Notes under the pieces: generated by a model
The model's input: the letters and a program-made list of their open reading frames with translations, nothing else
What the model was told of the DNA's origin: nothing
Database searches by the model: none
Made by a program: the position numbers and the translations under genes
DNA from: a virus
Length of the DNA stretch: 40,478 bases
Virus record (IMG/VR): IMGVR_UViG_3300042691_007097
Span: 1 to 40,478 of that record
Direction: 5' to 3' (one strand)
Shown here: positions 8,312-16,368 of the stretch, in pieces
How positions within the stretch are numbered: position 1 is the stretch's first letter
How the letters are laid out: every line of letters begins with the position of its first letter

Positions 8312-8857
8312 CTAGTTAAATAGGTCGGCATTTGTGAGGAAACGTCCGCCCCATAGGGATTTTTGAGTCTTCATTTCTGAAAACTCCTGCACGATCTCGC
8401 CTAGATCGCCAGACTTGCGGAAAGCGGTATCTGCTTCTACTGCATCAACTCGCTTGCCAAACTCATCGAAAGAACCCTTTACATCTTTAACCTCACTTGC
8501 TACAGACTTAACTTCTCCTGTAACTGTTTCAAGGGACTTTGTAATTGCATCAACGTTAGCCTGAAGTGACTTAACGGTTTCTGCTAGACTGCTCAAGGCA
8601 TTAGTTAGAGAATCTTTAATGTCTGTTACATCTTTAGCGATATCTGTAACAACATCTTCTTTTTTCTCTACAACTTCTTCTGTAGAAGTAGCAACCTCGT
8701 CAGTTTTTGCAATTGCTGTTTCTTCAACTGCATCTGCGACGACTGCTTCTGCTTCTGCTACGACTTCTGCTGTAGCCTCTGGAGCAACCTCAACATTTTC
8801 CACAACTGGTGCTGCTTCGACTGGTGTCTCTGCTGCTACTGATGTTTCTTCTGTCAT
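8312..8857 (-). CDS. Nested in-frame scaffold protein (internal start in protease gene)
   Basis: Within the protease gene an ATG at 8857 (MTEETSVAAETPVEAAP) is preceded by AAGGAGG with an 8-base spacer, the best ribosome site in this part of the window. Initiation here would give a 181-residue acidic coiled-coil protein lacking the protease domain. This is the arrangement of lambda C/Nu3, where free scaffold is made from the 3' part of the protease gene. The signal is seen in the sequence; expression is inferred. Confidence 0.7.
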   Translation of the reverse strand: MTEETSVAAETPVEAAPVVENVEVAPEATAEVVAEAEAVVADAVEETAIAKTDEVATSTEEVVEKKEDVVTDIAKDVTDIKDSLTNALSSLAETVKSLQANVDAITKSLETVTGEVKSVASEVKDVKGSFDEFGKRVDAVEADTAFRKSGDLGEIVQEFSEMKTQKSLWGGRFLTNADLFN

Positions 8858-9601
8858 AGGATTATCCTCCTTAGTCATCTTAATTGTCCTAATGCCTTTT
8901 GCACTATCAACTAAGAACTTTAATGTTTCAATATTGTCATCTCCATGCTCAACAAAACCAATGTTTGACATTGAAGTATCGCAAGTAGGACATGCTTCCT
9001 TATCTTCAGGAGATAGACGAACAATATCGTCTTGTTTACACCAATAAACTGTATCGACTACTGCTTTTGCCAAATACCCGCCAAGTTGTCCCTTTTCAAT
9101 AGAGATAACATTTGCGAATTGGTTAGCAGGATTATCGACAAGCGACAATTCGTGCAAATCGTACTCCTTAATTATACGCACTGATTTATCAAGGTCTGCA
9201 TTAAATTCATCATCAAACTTTTTGATATTTCCACCAATAGAAAAACCAGTCAAGGTACCATCAAGAACCTTTTCCCATGTATCTTGTGCACCCTTAGAAA
9301 CATATGCTGAAACATAAACACCACTGTAAAAATTCTTTGTTTCGGGATCAAAGTAACGATCCTCTTTAAAAGATACAACCTTACCAACAGCACTGGGTTG
9401 ATGCATTTCTCTAAGGTTGCCACGGAATTTTTTGAAAGCATTCATGCTTGCTTCCGTAGTTACAATGTCATTTTGTTTGTCAATATTATCTAAGGTTGCA
9501 AAACCAGAAACAATGCGACGTTCTTGATCGATCTTGCCAATGGGCATGGAAAAACGAACGCTGTCGCCTTCCGTAACCCAGTGTGCTTTGTTTATAATCA
9601 T
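8312..9601 (-). CDS. Prohead protease (XkdF-like) fused to scaffold domain
   Basis: This 429-residue protein has an N-terminal protease domain (about 15-175). It contains RIVSGFATLDNIDKQNDIV, a His candidate in LREMHQPSAVG and a Ser candidate in GTLTGFSIGGN, as in S78/XkdF-type prohead proteases. Residues ~185-225 carry one cysteine in YWCKQDD and a later CPTC, a possible zinc ribbon. Residues ~249-429 form an acidic Ala/Glu/Val-rich segment and then a long coiled coil, typical of scaffolds. The start codon is only 9 bases from a TGATATAAT element, so it may be leaderless. An internal start can yield free scaffold. Confidence 0.85.
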   Translation of the reverse strand: MIINKAHWVTEGDSVRFSMPIGKIDQERRIVSGFATLDNIDKQNDIVTTEASMNAFKKFRGNLREMHQPSAVGKVVSFKEDRYFDPETKNFYSGVYVSAYVSKGAQDTWEKVLDGTLTGFSIGGNIKKFDDEFNADLDKSVRIIKEYDLHELSLVDNPANQFANVISIEKGQLGGYLAKAVVDTVYWCKQDDIVRLSPEDKEACPTCDTSMSNIGFVEHGDDNIETLKFLVDSAKGIRTIKMTKEDNPMTEETSVAAETPVEAAPVVENVEVAPEATAEVVAEAEAVVADAVEETAIAKTDEVATSTEEVVEKKEDVVTDIAKDVTDIKDSLTNALSSLAETVKSLQANVDAITKSLETVTGEVKSVASEVKDVKGSFDEFGKRVDAVEADTAFRKSGDLGEIVQEFSEMKTQKSLWGGRFLTNADLFN

Positions 9602-9610
9602 TGCAGGTTA

Positions 9611-9619
9611 ATTATATCA
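9611..9619 (-). promoter_or_regulatory. Extended -10 promoter of protease/scaffold gene
   Basis: Minus-strand TGATATAAT, 9 bases before the ATG at 9601. No ribosome site is seen, so a leaderless or nearly leaderless mRNA is predicted. Confidence 0.58.
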
Positions 9620-9643
9620 CCCGTTTATATCACAATGTGGATA

Positions 9644-11266
9644 TTATGTGGATGAACGCCCCTCGCCCTGTGGATTTCTTCCAGAAATTGTGGATGAAGA
9701 ATCTGAATTATTATTGGTTCTTTCAGTGTCTCTTTGTCTGTTCCCCGCCAAATCTGCTCTAGAGTCTGCAGCCTGTCGTGGACTCATAACAAATGGACTA
9801 TCCCCATCTGTACGTTGTGGAAGATCTAATTTTTCACGAGCCTCGTTAGGTGTCATAACCTGAGTTTTAACATAGCGCTCTAGAATCTGAGACTGTGCAA
9901 TTTCATCTGTTAGGGTTAACTCGTTGAATCTCAACTCAAGAACATCAGTCTTCTCTTTAACAATCTTATTAACCATTTTCTCTAGATACCTTTGTGCTGG
10001 ACGAGAAACCTGCTCTTTAAAAGTACGGTCTTGAGAAATAGCAGCAGCAATGGCTGCAGAGTCAGATCCACCAAGTTTAGAAATTGGAACTTGATGTGCA
10101 ATCAAAATATCATCACGGTTTTGTTTACGATACTCTTTGAATGATCCTTCTTGAATACCGTTCTCAATAGGCTCCATCTTAAATTCAACTTTGTTATTTT
10201 CAGTATCGCCTGGAAGCGGGATATATAAAGTTCTATGAGACTGAGATTTTAATCCTGTCTGCAAGAATCTAAACATCTTGTCTTCAGCGTCTGCAGATAA
10301 CTTAGCACCTTTAACTGTAATCACATATCGTGGCACAGCCTTATTTTCAAAGTAGTCAATATTATATTGTGATGCTAACTGGTCTCCAATTAACGATGGC
10401 AGTGCTGCCAAAATATCTGGAATACCATAAAAGGTATTTAATGGAGAGTATTGCTTTAAATGGATAATCTCATTTGGTCGTCTATCTGAGGTTACTGGGT
10501 TTGCATTTGTTGCACCAAAGTTACGGAAGTAAACAATCTTGTTGCCAATAATTTGCAAAAAGCCATCTTTTAAACGACGAACACGAACAGTGGTTGCTGG
10601 AATATGTCCAACATATCCAATCTCACCATTTACTTTACGACCAACCTCAAGAAATCCATTACCTGTAGCCTGTAGATCAGTGTAAACTTTTTCCATTGTA
10701 GTTGTAAATGAGTCATCATCGTTAAGGCCTTCAATCCAATCACGAAGCATAATCTTTGCTCGTTCAATTCTATTTCTTGCTCTATCTACCTTGCCTTCGT
10801 CGTCACTCATTTCAAAACTAAGCATTGTACGATCTGTAATATCAAAACGATATCCCAAACCAACAACATTTTCTACCTTGGCATCAATAGCGGCATGGTT
10901 AGCAAAATTTGTATCATAGAAGTTAGCCAACTCATACATGTTATATGGTGGTGTAATTACATCAAATAGTCCATAGCCATTTCTGTATACCGTGCCAGGA
11001 TTTAATTGTTTTGACCCACTACCATCTCCCATTGGAGTTGCACCAGATGATACAAGATATGCAGGATCTTCAGAAGCAACCTTGGTAAGGTTTCTAGTTG
11101 TTCTACGACGAAAGTTATTATCAATTCCATTTAAACTTTTAAGATCGTCCCAAGACTTTGCAAAAGGATCTAGCCCTGCAAATTGATTAGGTTCTTTTTG
11201 TTGTGTATTCAGACCTGCCTGAATATATTCAAAATTTTCACTCACTGTCGTAGGCATCCTTTCCAT
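9644..11266 (-). CDS. Portal protein, PBSX/HK97-like
   Basis: A portal of about 540 residues. Diagnostic segments include YELANFYDTNFANHAAIDAK, ATGNGFLEVGRK, VIYFENK-type DYFENKAVPRYVI, PIENGIQEGSFKEYRKQN and VPISKLGGSDSAAIAAAIS. These match PBSX-family portals, consistent with the XkdF-like protease next door. The C-terminal ~60 residues are polar and disordered (Ser/Asn/Gly-rich). The start is uncertain: ATG 11266, ATG 11257 or GTG 11245 are all possible and overlap the preceding gene. The portal forms the dodecameric DNA channel at one capsid vertex. Confidence 0.92.
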   Translation of the reverse strand: MERMPTTVSENFEYIQAGLNTQQKEPNQFAGLDPFAKSWDDLKSLNGIDNNFRRRTTRNLTKVASEDPAYLVSSGATPMGDGSGSKQLNPGTVYRNGYGLFDVITPPYNMYELANFYDTNFANHAAIDAKVENVVGLGYRFDITDRTMLSFEMSDDEGKVDRARNRIERAKIMLRDWIEGLNDDDSFTTTMEKVYTDLQATGNGFLEVGRKVNGEIGYVGHIPATTVRVRRLKDGFLQIIGNKIVYFRNFGATNANPVTSDRRPNEIIHLKQYSPLNTFYGIPDILAALPSLIGDQLASQYNIDYFENKAVPRYVITVKGAKLSADAEDKMFRFLQTGLKSQSHRTLYIPLPGDTENNKVEFKMEPIENGIQEGSFKEYRKQNRDDILIAHQVPISKLGGSDSAAIAAAISQDRTFKEQVSRPAQRYLEKMVNKIVKEKTDVLELRFNELTLTDEIAQSQILERYVKTQVMTPNEAREKLDLPQRTDGDSPFVMSPRQAADSRADLAGNRQRDTERTNNNSDSSSTISGRNPQGEGRSST

Positions 11267-11621
11267 GTTTTCTTAAAGTTTGTTGAGCATCATAGACTGC
11301 ACCTAGATCATTAACGTTTGGAATAAGACCCTGTTTCATTCTGTCTACCATTTCTGAATACTGTTCTTCACTTACCCGATTTAAACCAGGTACAAAAACA
11401 CACTGTCCATCACCATCATCACCATAATACATGGCGGCTTTCTTTAATTCTGCAATCTTTGATAGATCTCCACGCATTGCAGGAATGTTTAAAACGCTAC
11501 CCTGGCCATCAGTAAACCACTTACCATTGGCTTTTTTGTACACATAAAGACCCCAGGCATAGTTTTTTTCTATGACTTTGCGCCTGACGTTACCAACTTT
11601 TGGCAATTTTCCACTACTCAT
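11238..11621 (-). CDS. Conserved-type small protein upstream of portal, function unknown
   Basis: I do not recognise the family. The 127-residue product starting MSSGKLPKVGNVRRK is basic at the N-terminus and has FVPGLNRVSEEQYSEMVDRM near the middle. I prefer the ATG at 11621 over 11627, because TATACT ends just 1 base before the latter but 7 bases before the former, which fits a leaderless mRNA. The gene overlaps the portal gene, so a head-assembly or packaging role is possible but unproven. Confidence 0.55.
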   Translation of the reverse strand: MSSGKLPKVGNVRRKVIEKNYAWGLYVYKKANGKWFTDGQGSVLNIPAMRGDLSKIAELKKAAMYYGDDGDGQCVFVPGLNRVSEEQYSEMVDRMKQGLIPNVNDLGAVYDAQQTLRKHGKDAYDSE

Positions 11622-11628
11622 ATCCATA

Positions 11629-11637
11629 AGTATAGCA
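11629..11637 (-). promoter_or_regulatory. Extended -10 promoter upstream of portal operon
   Basis: Minus-strand TGCTATACT touches the stop codon of the upstream LamG-like gene. It is placed for a transcript starting at the ATG at 11621. Confidence 0.55.
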
Positions 11638-11639
11638 GA

Positions 11640-14600
11640 TTATACTGGTGTACCGACGTTAACCGTCCATGTTGTATTAGTATAAACCTTCAATTTATCA
11701 GCGTCTACGGTCAATCCCTCTTCATCGTCAAAGATAATCTTATTAGTTCCTATATAGGTTTCATAAACATCTACTGGGTTTACGCCATATAAATCTGATG
11801 AGCCAATAATAAGAACACCTTCCCATGTTGAAGAGTTTAGCCAGTATTCCCAATCAAAATTTGTAATACCGTCTGTTATTACCTGCTGCCATGGACGAGT
11901 AAGGGTACTCTGAGCCTGTTGCAAATTATTAGCCTGATAGAAAGCAATATTATTAAATACAAACTGACCATTGAGATTAATAGCACCGAGGAATAAATCA
12001 AAGTTTAAAGCATTTGAAAATCCTATGCCAAGAACACCCCATTCATTTCTTGTTGCAACTGGCTCTCTTACCAGTGCACCATTCCAATAATATGATAAGC
12101 CGTTGTAGTCTGCTCCCGTCTCTAAACTTTTTGCATATATTCTGGCACGATCTCCAGTTTCGCTATCCGCAACAAAATAAAATTTAATAGTATCTGATCG
12201 ATACTTGATTTCAAAAAGTTCTACTGGAGTTTCTGGGAATTGTCTATCATCATATTTCATCCACATCTGCAATGCACTGACACGATAATTATCTGCTGTA
12301 TTTTTATTAACTGGAATAGACAAGCCCCTATTTACCAGTGGGTCATAATCTCCACGAACCTTAATACCAGTGCTCTTGTTTAGATATAAATATGGTGTGC
12401 TTCCCTTGTATATGCTGAATGGATTTTTTGCTTTGTAGTCATAATAAATACCCGCTTTTTTGTATGGGAATATATCAACACCAAACCTTGTTCCAACTGG
12501 GTTAAATGAGTTATCGTTTAATGCTTGTGAGGCAAGTTCAAGTCTACGAAGTCTTAATGGCTTTCTTAAAATACCACGAATATTAAAGTCAAGATGAGTT
12601 ACTATTGCAAGATCATTAAAATCTATTGACTTAGATGGATATATGAGTGTATTGTCTACTACCTCAAACTTTGTTGTTGACCAAGCAGGAAAGTCTGCTA
12701 TATCAATAATAGATCCTTCTCTTGCAGTTCTAGTAGTTGTAAAGTTTGATCTTGGAGCGTTTGCACCATCGGCAACATACTGAACTGTTACATAACTTCT
12801 AATTGAAGCATCTTCGGTATCATACTCATAGTATTTATCTGTTTGCCCCGCCATCTGAGCATAATCTTCCCAACCTGTAAATAGATAATTATCTAGTTGA
12901 TTATATGTTCTTTGAACTGGAAACTCATATGTATCTTTTAATTCCTGATATGTCCATGTGCTAGTAGATGCCTGTTCAATTAAATCTGATGGTGCTGGAT
13001 AGCCAATATTAAACTGCAAGAAATCTAAATCATAAAACGTATTTCCTAAATCATTTTTTACATATTGACCAAAATATGAAAGCGGTAGGTAATCTTCCCA
13101 ATATCCAGCAACTCCAATATCCAAAAAGTATGAATCATATGCCTCTGTTGGTAAAAGGGTGTAACTAGCGGTAAAAGCAATTAATGATTGTCCAGATGTG
13201 GCTATTGCAAATCCATTACTAAAATAATCAGAAGACTCGTCTGCATTTACTGCTGTAGATAATCCAAATGAGTATATTTTTCCTTCAAATGTATTTGATG
13301 CTGTACTATCTCCAGCAACATACAACTCTAGTCCGTTTCTATTTCCAAAGAATGAGGCAATGTTGCCTCCAAACCTAGCAGTAAGATCTGGAATATTAAC
13401 TCCAACGGCAAAGACCTGATCTACTGATATAGTATTATATGTGTATAAAGATGTGCTTGCCCCATTATAGTAAAGATTATAAATAAGTTGATTATCATCT
13501 TGAACTGCTTCAAAATAATTTCCGTTAACCTTGTTATAAATCTTAAAGAGTGTTTGATTTATGGATGTAATATCATTATTGCTAAATACACCATATACAG
13601 ATTTTACCTCTTCGGCTAAAACATTAAAGTTTGGGAAGTTAAAATATGAATGTACTGAGTTCCAACTTGTGGTTGGTCTAAATGTTAAGAACTTGTTGGC
13701 TCCAGCCTGAATTGTTTGATTGTCATCATATAGGTCTTGTATTGCTTCTCCATCTATAAATACCGTCGGAAGTTGATAGTCTGGGGTTCCAATATATGTA
13801 GGTGTTGTTGAAAGGTTATCAAATGAGCCTTGATTCCAATTTGCAAAATCTGGATATGTATAGTTTGCTGTGTAATCTGCAAAAGAGTAATCTATAAAAG
13901 CCGATGTTCCACCATATGCTGAGTTAATTCCTTCTGGAGAAAGAACTCCTTGGCCATATACCCATCTACGTTTTGCTACTGGAATTGGTACTTGGTATGG
14001 ATAAACAGCAATACAATCAATCTCTACTGGTGTTACGTCTGCGTAGGCATAAAAACCTAGCCAATCTTGTTGATCATTTGAGTTATCCAATATCTCTGGC
14101 AAGGTTAATGAGTCTGTTGTGATATTTAAACTAATTACTTCTTCTCCATTTACAAGAACTGTTGCATTGTTTCTAATAATTCTAATGTGAATAAGCATAG
14201 GCCTGAACCATTCACCAACGAAGTGTGAAGCAAAAGTTTTACCTATAACTAATGTTAGAAAACCGCTTTCAACATATAATCCATCTGATGAAGCAATGGG
14301 TCCAAATATTCTTTTTGGAGTAGTTGCACTTGAATTTATTTTTGCCCAAAACTCTACAGTATATTCTTTGTGTCTTCCAGCCTCATTTAAAAATCCTTTT
14401 CCTGGAATTATTAATGATGGTTCTCCAGAAACATTTGGTCTTAATATTGTTACACCGCTTGCTCCATAAACCATCGGAATGCCAGAGTTTCTAGCAACAA
14501 GAGCATTGTCGTTAACTAAATAATATCCATGATCTCCACCAAGACCGTAAGGTTCTGCCTCAATTCCTTCTGTTGTGGCCATAGCAATATTTGAAGTAAT

Positions 14601-15218
14601 TGAAATGGTTTGAATTCCAAGTGACTCAGTATTATGCTCTTCTGACCACTGTCCAGCACTAATGCCGTTAAAATAAATAAATGTACTTGATGTTGAAGCA
14701 CCGCCTTGAAATGTTGCTTTAACAACTGCTCTCATTGTTGTATTTTCATTAGGCGTTTCAAATGTTCCAGAAACAAATCCCCAGGCGGCATTTAGGTTTG
14801 TATCAAAAGTATTTACATTTTGAACATCTAGGGCTGTAGTTGTATCTGTATATTCATATCCAATTGAGACAGACTGAAGCAATGCGCTAGAGTCAAAGAA
14901 ATAACCACCAATAGAAAATGTACCAAGGTCAGCATTAAGATCGGAAAAGTTTACAAGATCAGTACTAATACAAGTTACAGTAAAACTGGTATTTGCTGGA
15001 ATAGTAATAGCAAGCCTATTTACTACGCTATTTTCAAATGGTTCTGTGGTTGGAGCACTTGTTACTGCTGCCGTGGCATTTGTTAGAGTCCAACTTGTAA
15101 AAGTGCGTTCTGCTTCAGTAATTAAACTTATATAATCTGCTTGATCATCCAAAGCCCACAAGGCCGTAGGGTGTTCTGCGAACACTTTCTCTGCGTATAA
15201 ATTCGATGGGTTGGACAT
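11640..15218 (-). CDS. Large LamG/concanavalin-like minor tail or adhesion protein
   Basis: A 1192-residue beta-rich protein. The N-terminus (NLYAEKVFAEHPTALWALDD) is a pattern I associate with large actinophage minor tail proteins. Around residues 285-410 the segment RHKEYTVEFWAKI, the phrase ATVLVNGEEVISL and DWLGFYAYADV look like a LamG/concanavalin A jelly-roll that binds glycans. Further LamG-like stretches follow, and the C-terminus continues beta-rich. It is a likely virion surface protein binding host polysaccharide. It has its own promoter, sits between the B12 operon and the head genes, and is followed at once by the portal operon promoter. Confidence 0.7.
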   Translation of the reverse strand: MSNPSNLYAEKVFAEHPTALWALDDQADYISLITEAERTFTSWTLTNATAAVTSAPTTEPFENSVVNRLAITIPANTSFTVTCISTDLVNFSDLNADLGTFSIGGYFFDSSALLQSVSIGYEYTDTTTALDVQNVNTFDTNLNAAWGFVSGTFETPNENTTMRAVVKATFQGGASTSSTFIYFNGISAGQWSEEHNTESLGIQTISITSNIAMATTEGIEAEPYGLGGDHGYYLVNDNALVARNSGIPMVYGASGVTILRPNVSGEPSLIIPGKGFLNEAGRHKEYTVEFWAKINSSATTPKRIFGPIASSDGLYVESGFLTLVIGKTFASHFVGEWFRPMLIHIRIIRNNATVLVNGEEVISLNITTDSLTLPEILDNSNDQQDWLGFYAYADVTPVEIDCIAVYPYQVPIPVAKRRWVYGQGVLSPEGINSAYGGTSAFIDYSFADYTANYTYPDFANWNQGSFDNLSTTPTYIGTPDYQLPTVFIDGEAIQDLYDDNQTIQAGANKFLTFRPTTSWNSVHSYFNFPNFNVLAEEVKSVYGVFSNNDITSINQTLFKIYNKVNGNYFEAVQDDNQLIYNLYYNGASTSLYTYNTISVDQVFAVGVNIPDLTARFGGNIASFFGNRNGLELYVAGDSTASNTFEGKIYSFGLSTAVNADESSDYFSNGFAIATSGQSLIAFTASYTLLPTEAYDSYFLDIGVAGYWEDYLPLSYFGQYVKNDLGNTFYDLDFLQFNIGYPAPSDLIEQASTSTWTYQELKDTYEFPVQRTYNQLDNYLFTGWEDYAQMAGQTDKYYEYDTEDASIRSYVTVQYVADGANAPRSNFTTTRTAREGSIIDIADFPAWSTTKFEVVDNTLIYPSKSIDFNDLAIVTHLDFNIRGILRKPLRLRRLELASQALNDNSFNPVGTRFGVDIFPYKKAGIYYDYKAKNPFSIYKGSTPYLYLNKSTGIKVRGDYDPLVNRGLSIPVNKNTADNYRVSALQMWMKYDDRQFPETPVELFEIKYRSDTIKFYFVADSETGDRARIYAKSLETGADYNGLSYYWNGALVREPVATRNEWGVLGIGFSNALNFDLFLGAINLNGQFVFNNIAFYQANNLQQAQSTLTRPWQQVITDGITNFDWEYWLNSSTWEGVLIIGSSDLYGVNPVDVYETYIGTNKIIFDDEEGLTVDADKLKVYTNTTWTVNVGTPV

Positions 15219-15235
15219 ATTGCTCCTATCGTCTT

Positions 15236-15244
15236 ATTATAGCA
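15236..15244 (-). promoter_or_regulatory. Extended -10 promoter of LamG-like gene
   Basis: Minus-strand TGCTATAAT, 17 bases before the start codon at 15218, with a GGAG ribosome site in between. Confidence 0.6.
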
Positions 15245-15253
15245 GGGCAGAGA

Positions 15254-15748
15254 TTAATTTCTAGGAACCCACATTTTTTCATTATCCTTGTTATGATACC
15301 TTGCCATAACAAAAAGTAAGTCTGAAAGCCTGTTTAAATACCTAGCAATATTTGGATTTATACCTTCGACCTTCCAAACCTCTCGTTCTGCTCTTCTGAC
15401 AACACTTCGTGCATTATGAAGAGGACCAGTAGGAAGAACAAAAGAATTAAGTGGCTCTAGGTATTCATTGTAATCATCAATTACATTTTCTAAATAAGAG
15501 ATTCTTTCTTCTGAAATTGTTATTGTTGGAGCACCAGCAAGTTCTGCACCTAAATCAAATAAATCACTTTGTATTGTATCAATAATGTCATTATGGTATT
15601 CGGTTGCCATGCCAATTGCAGAATTTGCTTCATCAACAGAGCCTATAGCCTCAATTATTGAACTGCTCTTGTCAACTCTTTCATTGATAGCAGTAGATGT
15701 TTGACCATCATCTCCAGTCTTAGTATAAATACGAGTTAAATGTACCAT
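15254..15748 (-). CDS. pduO: Cob(I)alamin adenosyltransferase, PduO type
   Basis: The enzyme transfers adenosyl from ATP to cob(I)alamin to give adenosylcobalamin. The 164-residue length fits the single-domain PduO family. Motifs: RIYTKTGDDGQTS (residues 6-18, ATP binding), IEAIGSVDEANSAIG (32-46), LFDLGAELAG (63-72), FVLPTGPLHNARSVVRRAER (103-122) and YLNRLSDLLFVMAR (137-150). The start is ATG 15748, whose bases overlap the upstream stop as TAATG; a TTG at 15772 would add eight residues without family support. It is the last gene of a coupled operon headed by a B12-dependent ribonucleotide reductase, so it probably supplies that enzyme's cofactor. Confidence 0.93.
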   Translation of the reverse strand: MVHLTRIYTKTGDDGQTSTAINERVDKSSSIIEAIGSVDEANSAIGMATEYHNDIIDTIQSDLFDLGAELAGAPTITISEERISYLENVIDDYNEYLEPLNSFVLPTGPLHNARSVVRRAEREVWKVEGINPNIARYLNRLSDLLFVMARYHNKDNEKMWVPRN

Positions 15749-15912
15749 TAGTGACCTGTCAAAGATCGCCAAACATTGATTGATAACTCGTTTGCTAGAT
15801 AAAGACCTGCTAAATTGATAACTAAATTAAAAATGCTTTTAACAGTTGATGGCTTCTTTTTTATTATTGAAATATATCTTATATTATTTAAATCTTGTTC
15901 AGCAAGTTTCAT
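15748..15912 (-). CDS. 54-residue protein in B12 operon, unknown
   Basis: A small frame between the DUF4430-like gene and the adenosyltransferase. Its ATG overlaps the upstream stop as ATGA and its TAA overlaps the next start as TAATG, so it is translationally coupled on both sides, strong support for a real gene. The product has a basic N-terminal part (YISIIKKKPSTVKS) and a hydrophobic stretch (IFNLVINLAGLYLANELSI) that could be a membrane or amphipathic helix. No family is recognised. Its place suggests a part in cobalamin handling, but nothing in the sequence proves this. Confidence 0.65.
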   Translation of the reverse strand: MKLAEQDLNNIRYISIIKKKPSTVKSIFNLVINLAGLYLANELSINVWRSLTGH

Positions 15913-16364
15913 GGAAATTTAATTTCTCCTTTATCAGCAAATACCAAGCCTAAAGAATCTCCTGGCTTTAAATACTGTTGATCAATAGCAAGTTGACCCC
16001 AACCCCATTCTTTTGTTGGAAATGGAAGAACTTGTTTTTCTTTAATAAGGATAGCCCAATATGCATTTTCTGGTGGCATTACATCACAAGACTCCATGTT
16101 TCTATTTGGCAGCCCATTTACTCTGCATACAACATCAAGTCCATATCTATTAGTTCCTTCTATTTTTATATTTGCTTCTTCTAATAAATCTAAAGCAATT
16201 ATTTTTGTAGATACATCTACACACTTATTTAATTTAGTTCCACTATCTAACGGACCATAATCAATGTATAAATTTATGCAATTATTATCGTTCTTATCTA
16301 TAAACTGCAAACCAGTAAAAGCCAAAACAAGAACTACTACTGATGCCAATATTCTATTAATCAT
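15909..16364 (-). CDS. Membrane-anchored DUF4430/transcobalamin C-domain-like protein
   Basis: A 151-residue protein with an N-terminal hydrophobic helix (ILASVVVLVLAFTGLQF, residues ~5-21) serving as signal or anchor. An extracytoplasmic domain with four cysteines (about 29, 48, 80 and 93) follows. The pattern VDVSTKIIALDLLEEANI, YGLDVVCRVNGLPN, PPENAYWAILI, WGQLAI, then QQYLKPGDSLGLVFA resembles DUF4430 domains, related to the cobalamin-binding C-terminal domain of transcobalamin. Lying between a B12-dependent reductase and a B12 adenosyltransferase, it may bind cobalamin at the cell surface. The homology call is by eye; the binding role is inference. ATG 16364 is preferred over TTG 16376. 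Confidence 0.6.
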   Translation of the reverse strand: MINRILASVVVLVLAFTGLQFIDKNDNNCINLYIDYGPLDSGTKLNKCVDVSTKIIALDLLEEANIKIEGTNRYGLDVVCRVNGLPNRNMESCDVMPPENAYWAILIKEKQVLPFPTKEWGWGQLAIDQQYLKPGDSLGLVFADKGEIKFP

Positions 16365-16368
16365 ATCC

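Noticed and set aside
9620-9660. Repeated TGTGGAT around the portal stop as DnaA boxes
   Set aside because: Partly coding, with only loose matches; no other origin-like features.
15749-15772. TTG start for the cobalamin adenosyltransferase
   Set aside because: The family normally starts just before the (K/R)IYT(R/K)TGD motif, and ATG 15748 is coupled to the upstream stop.
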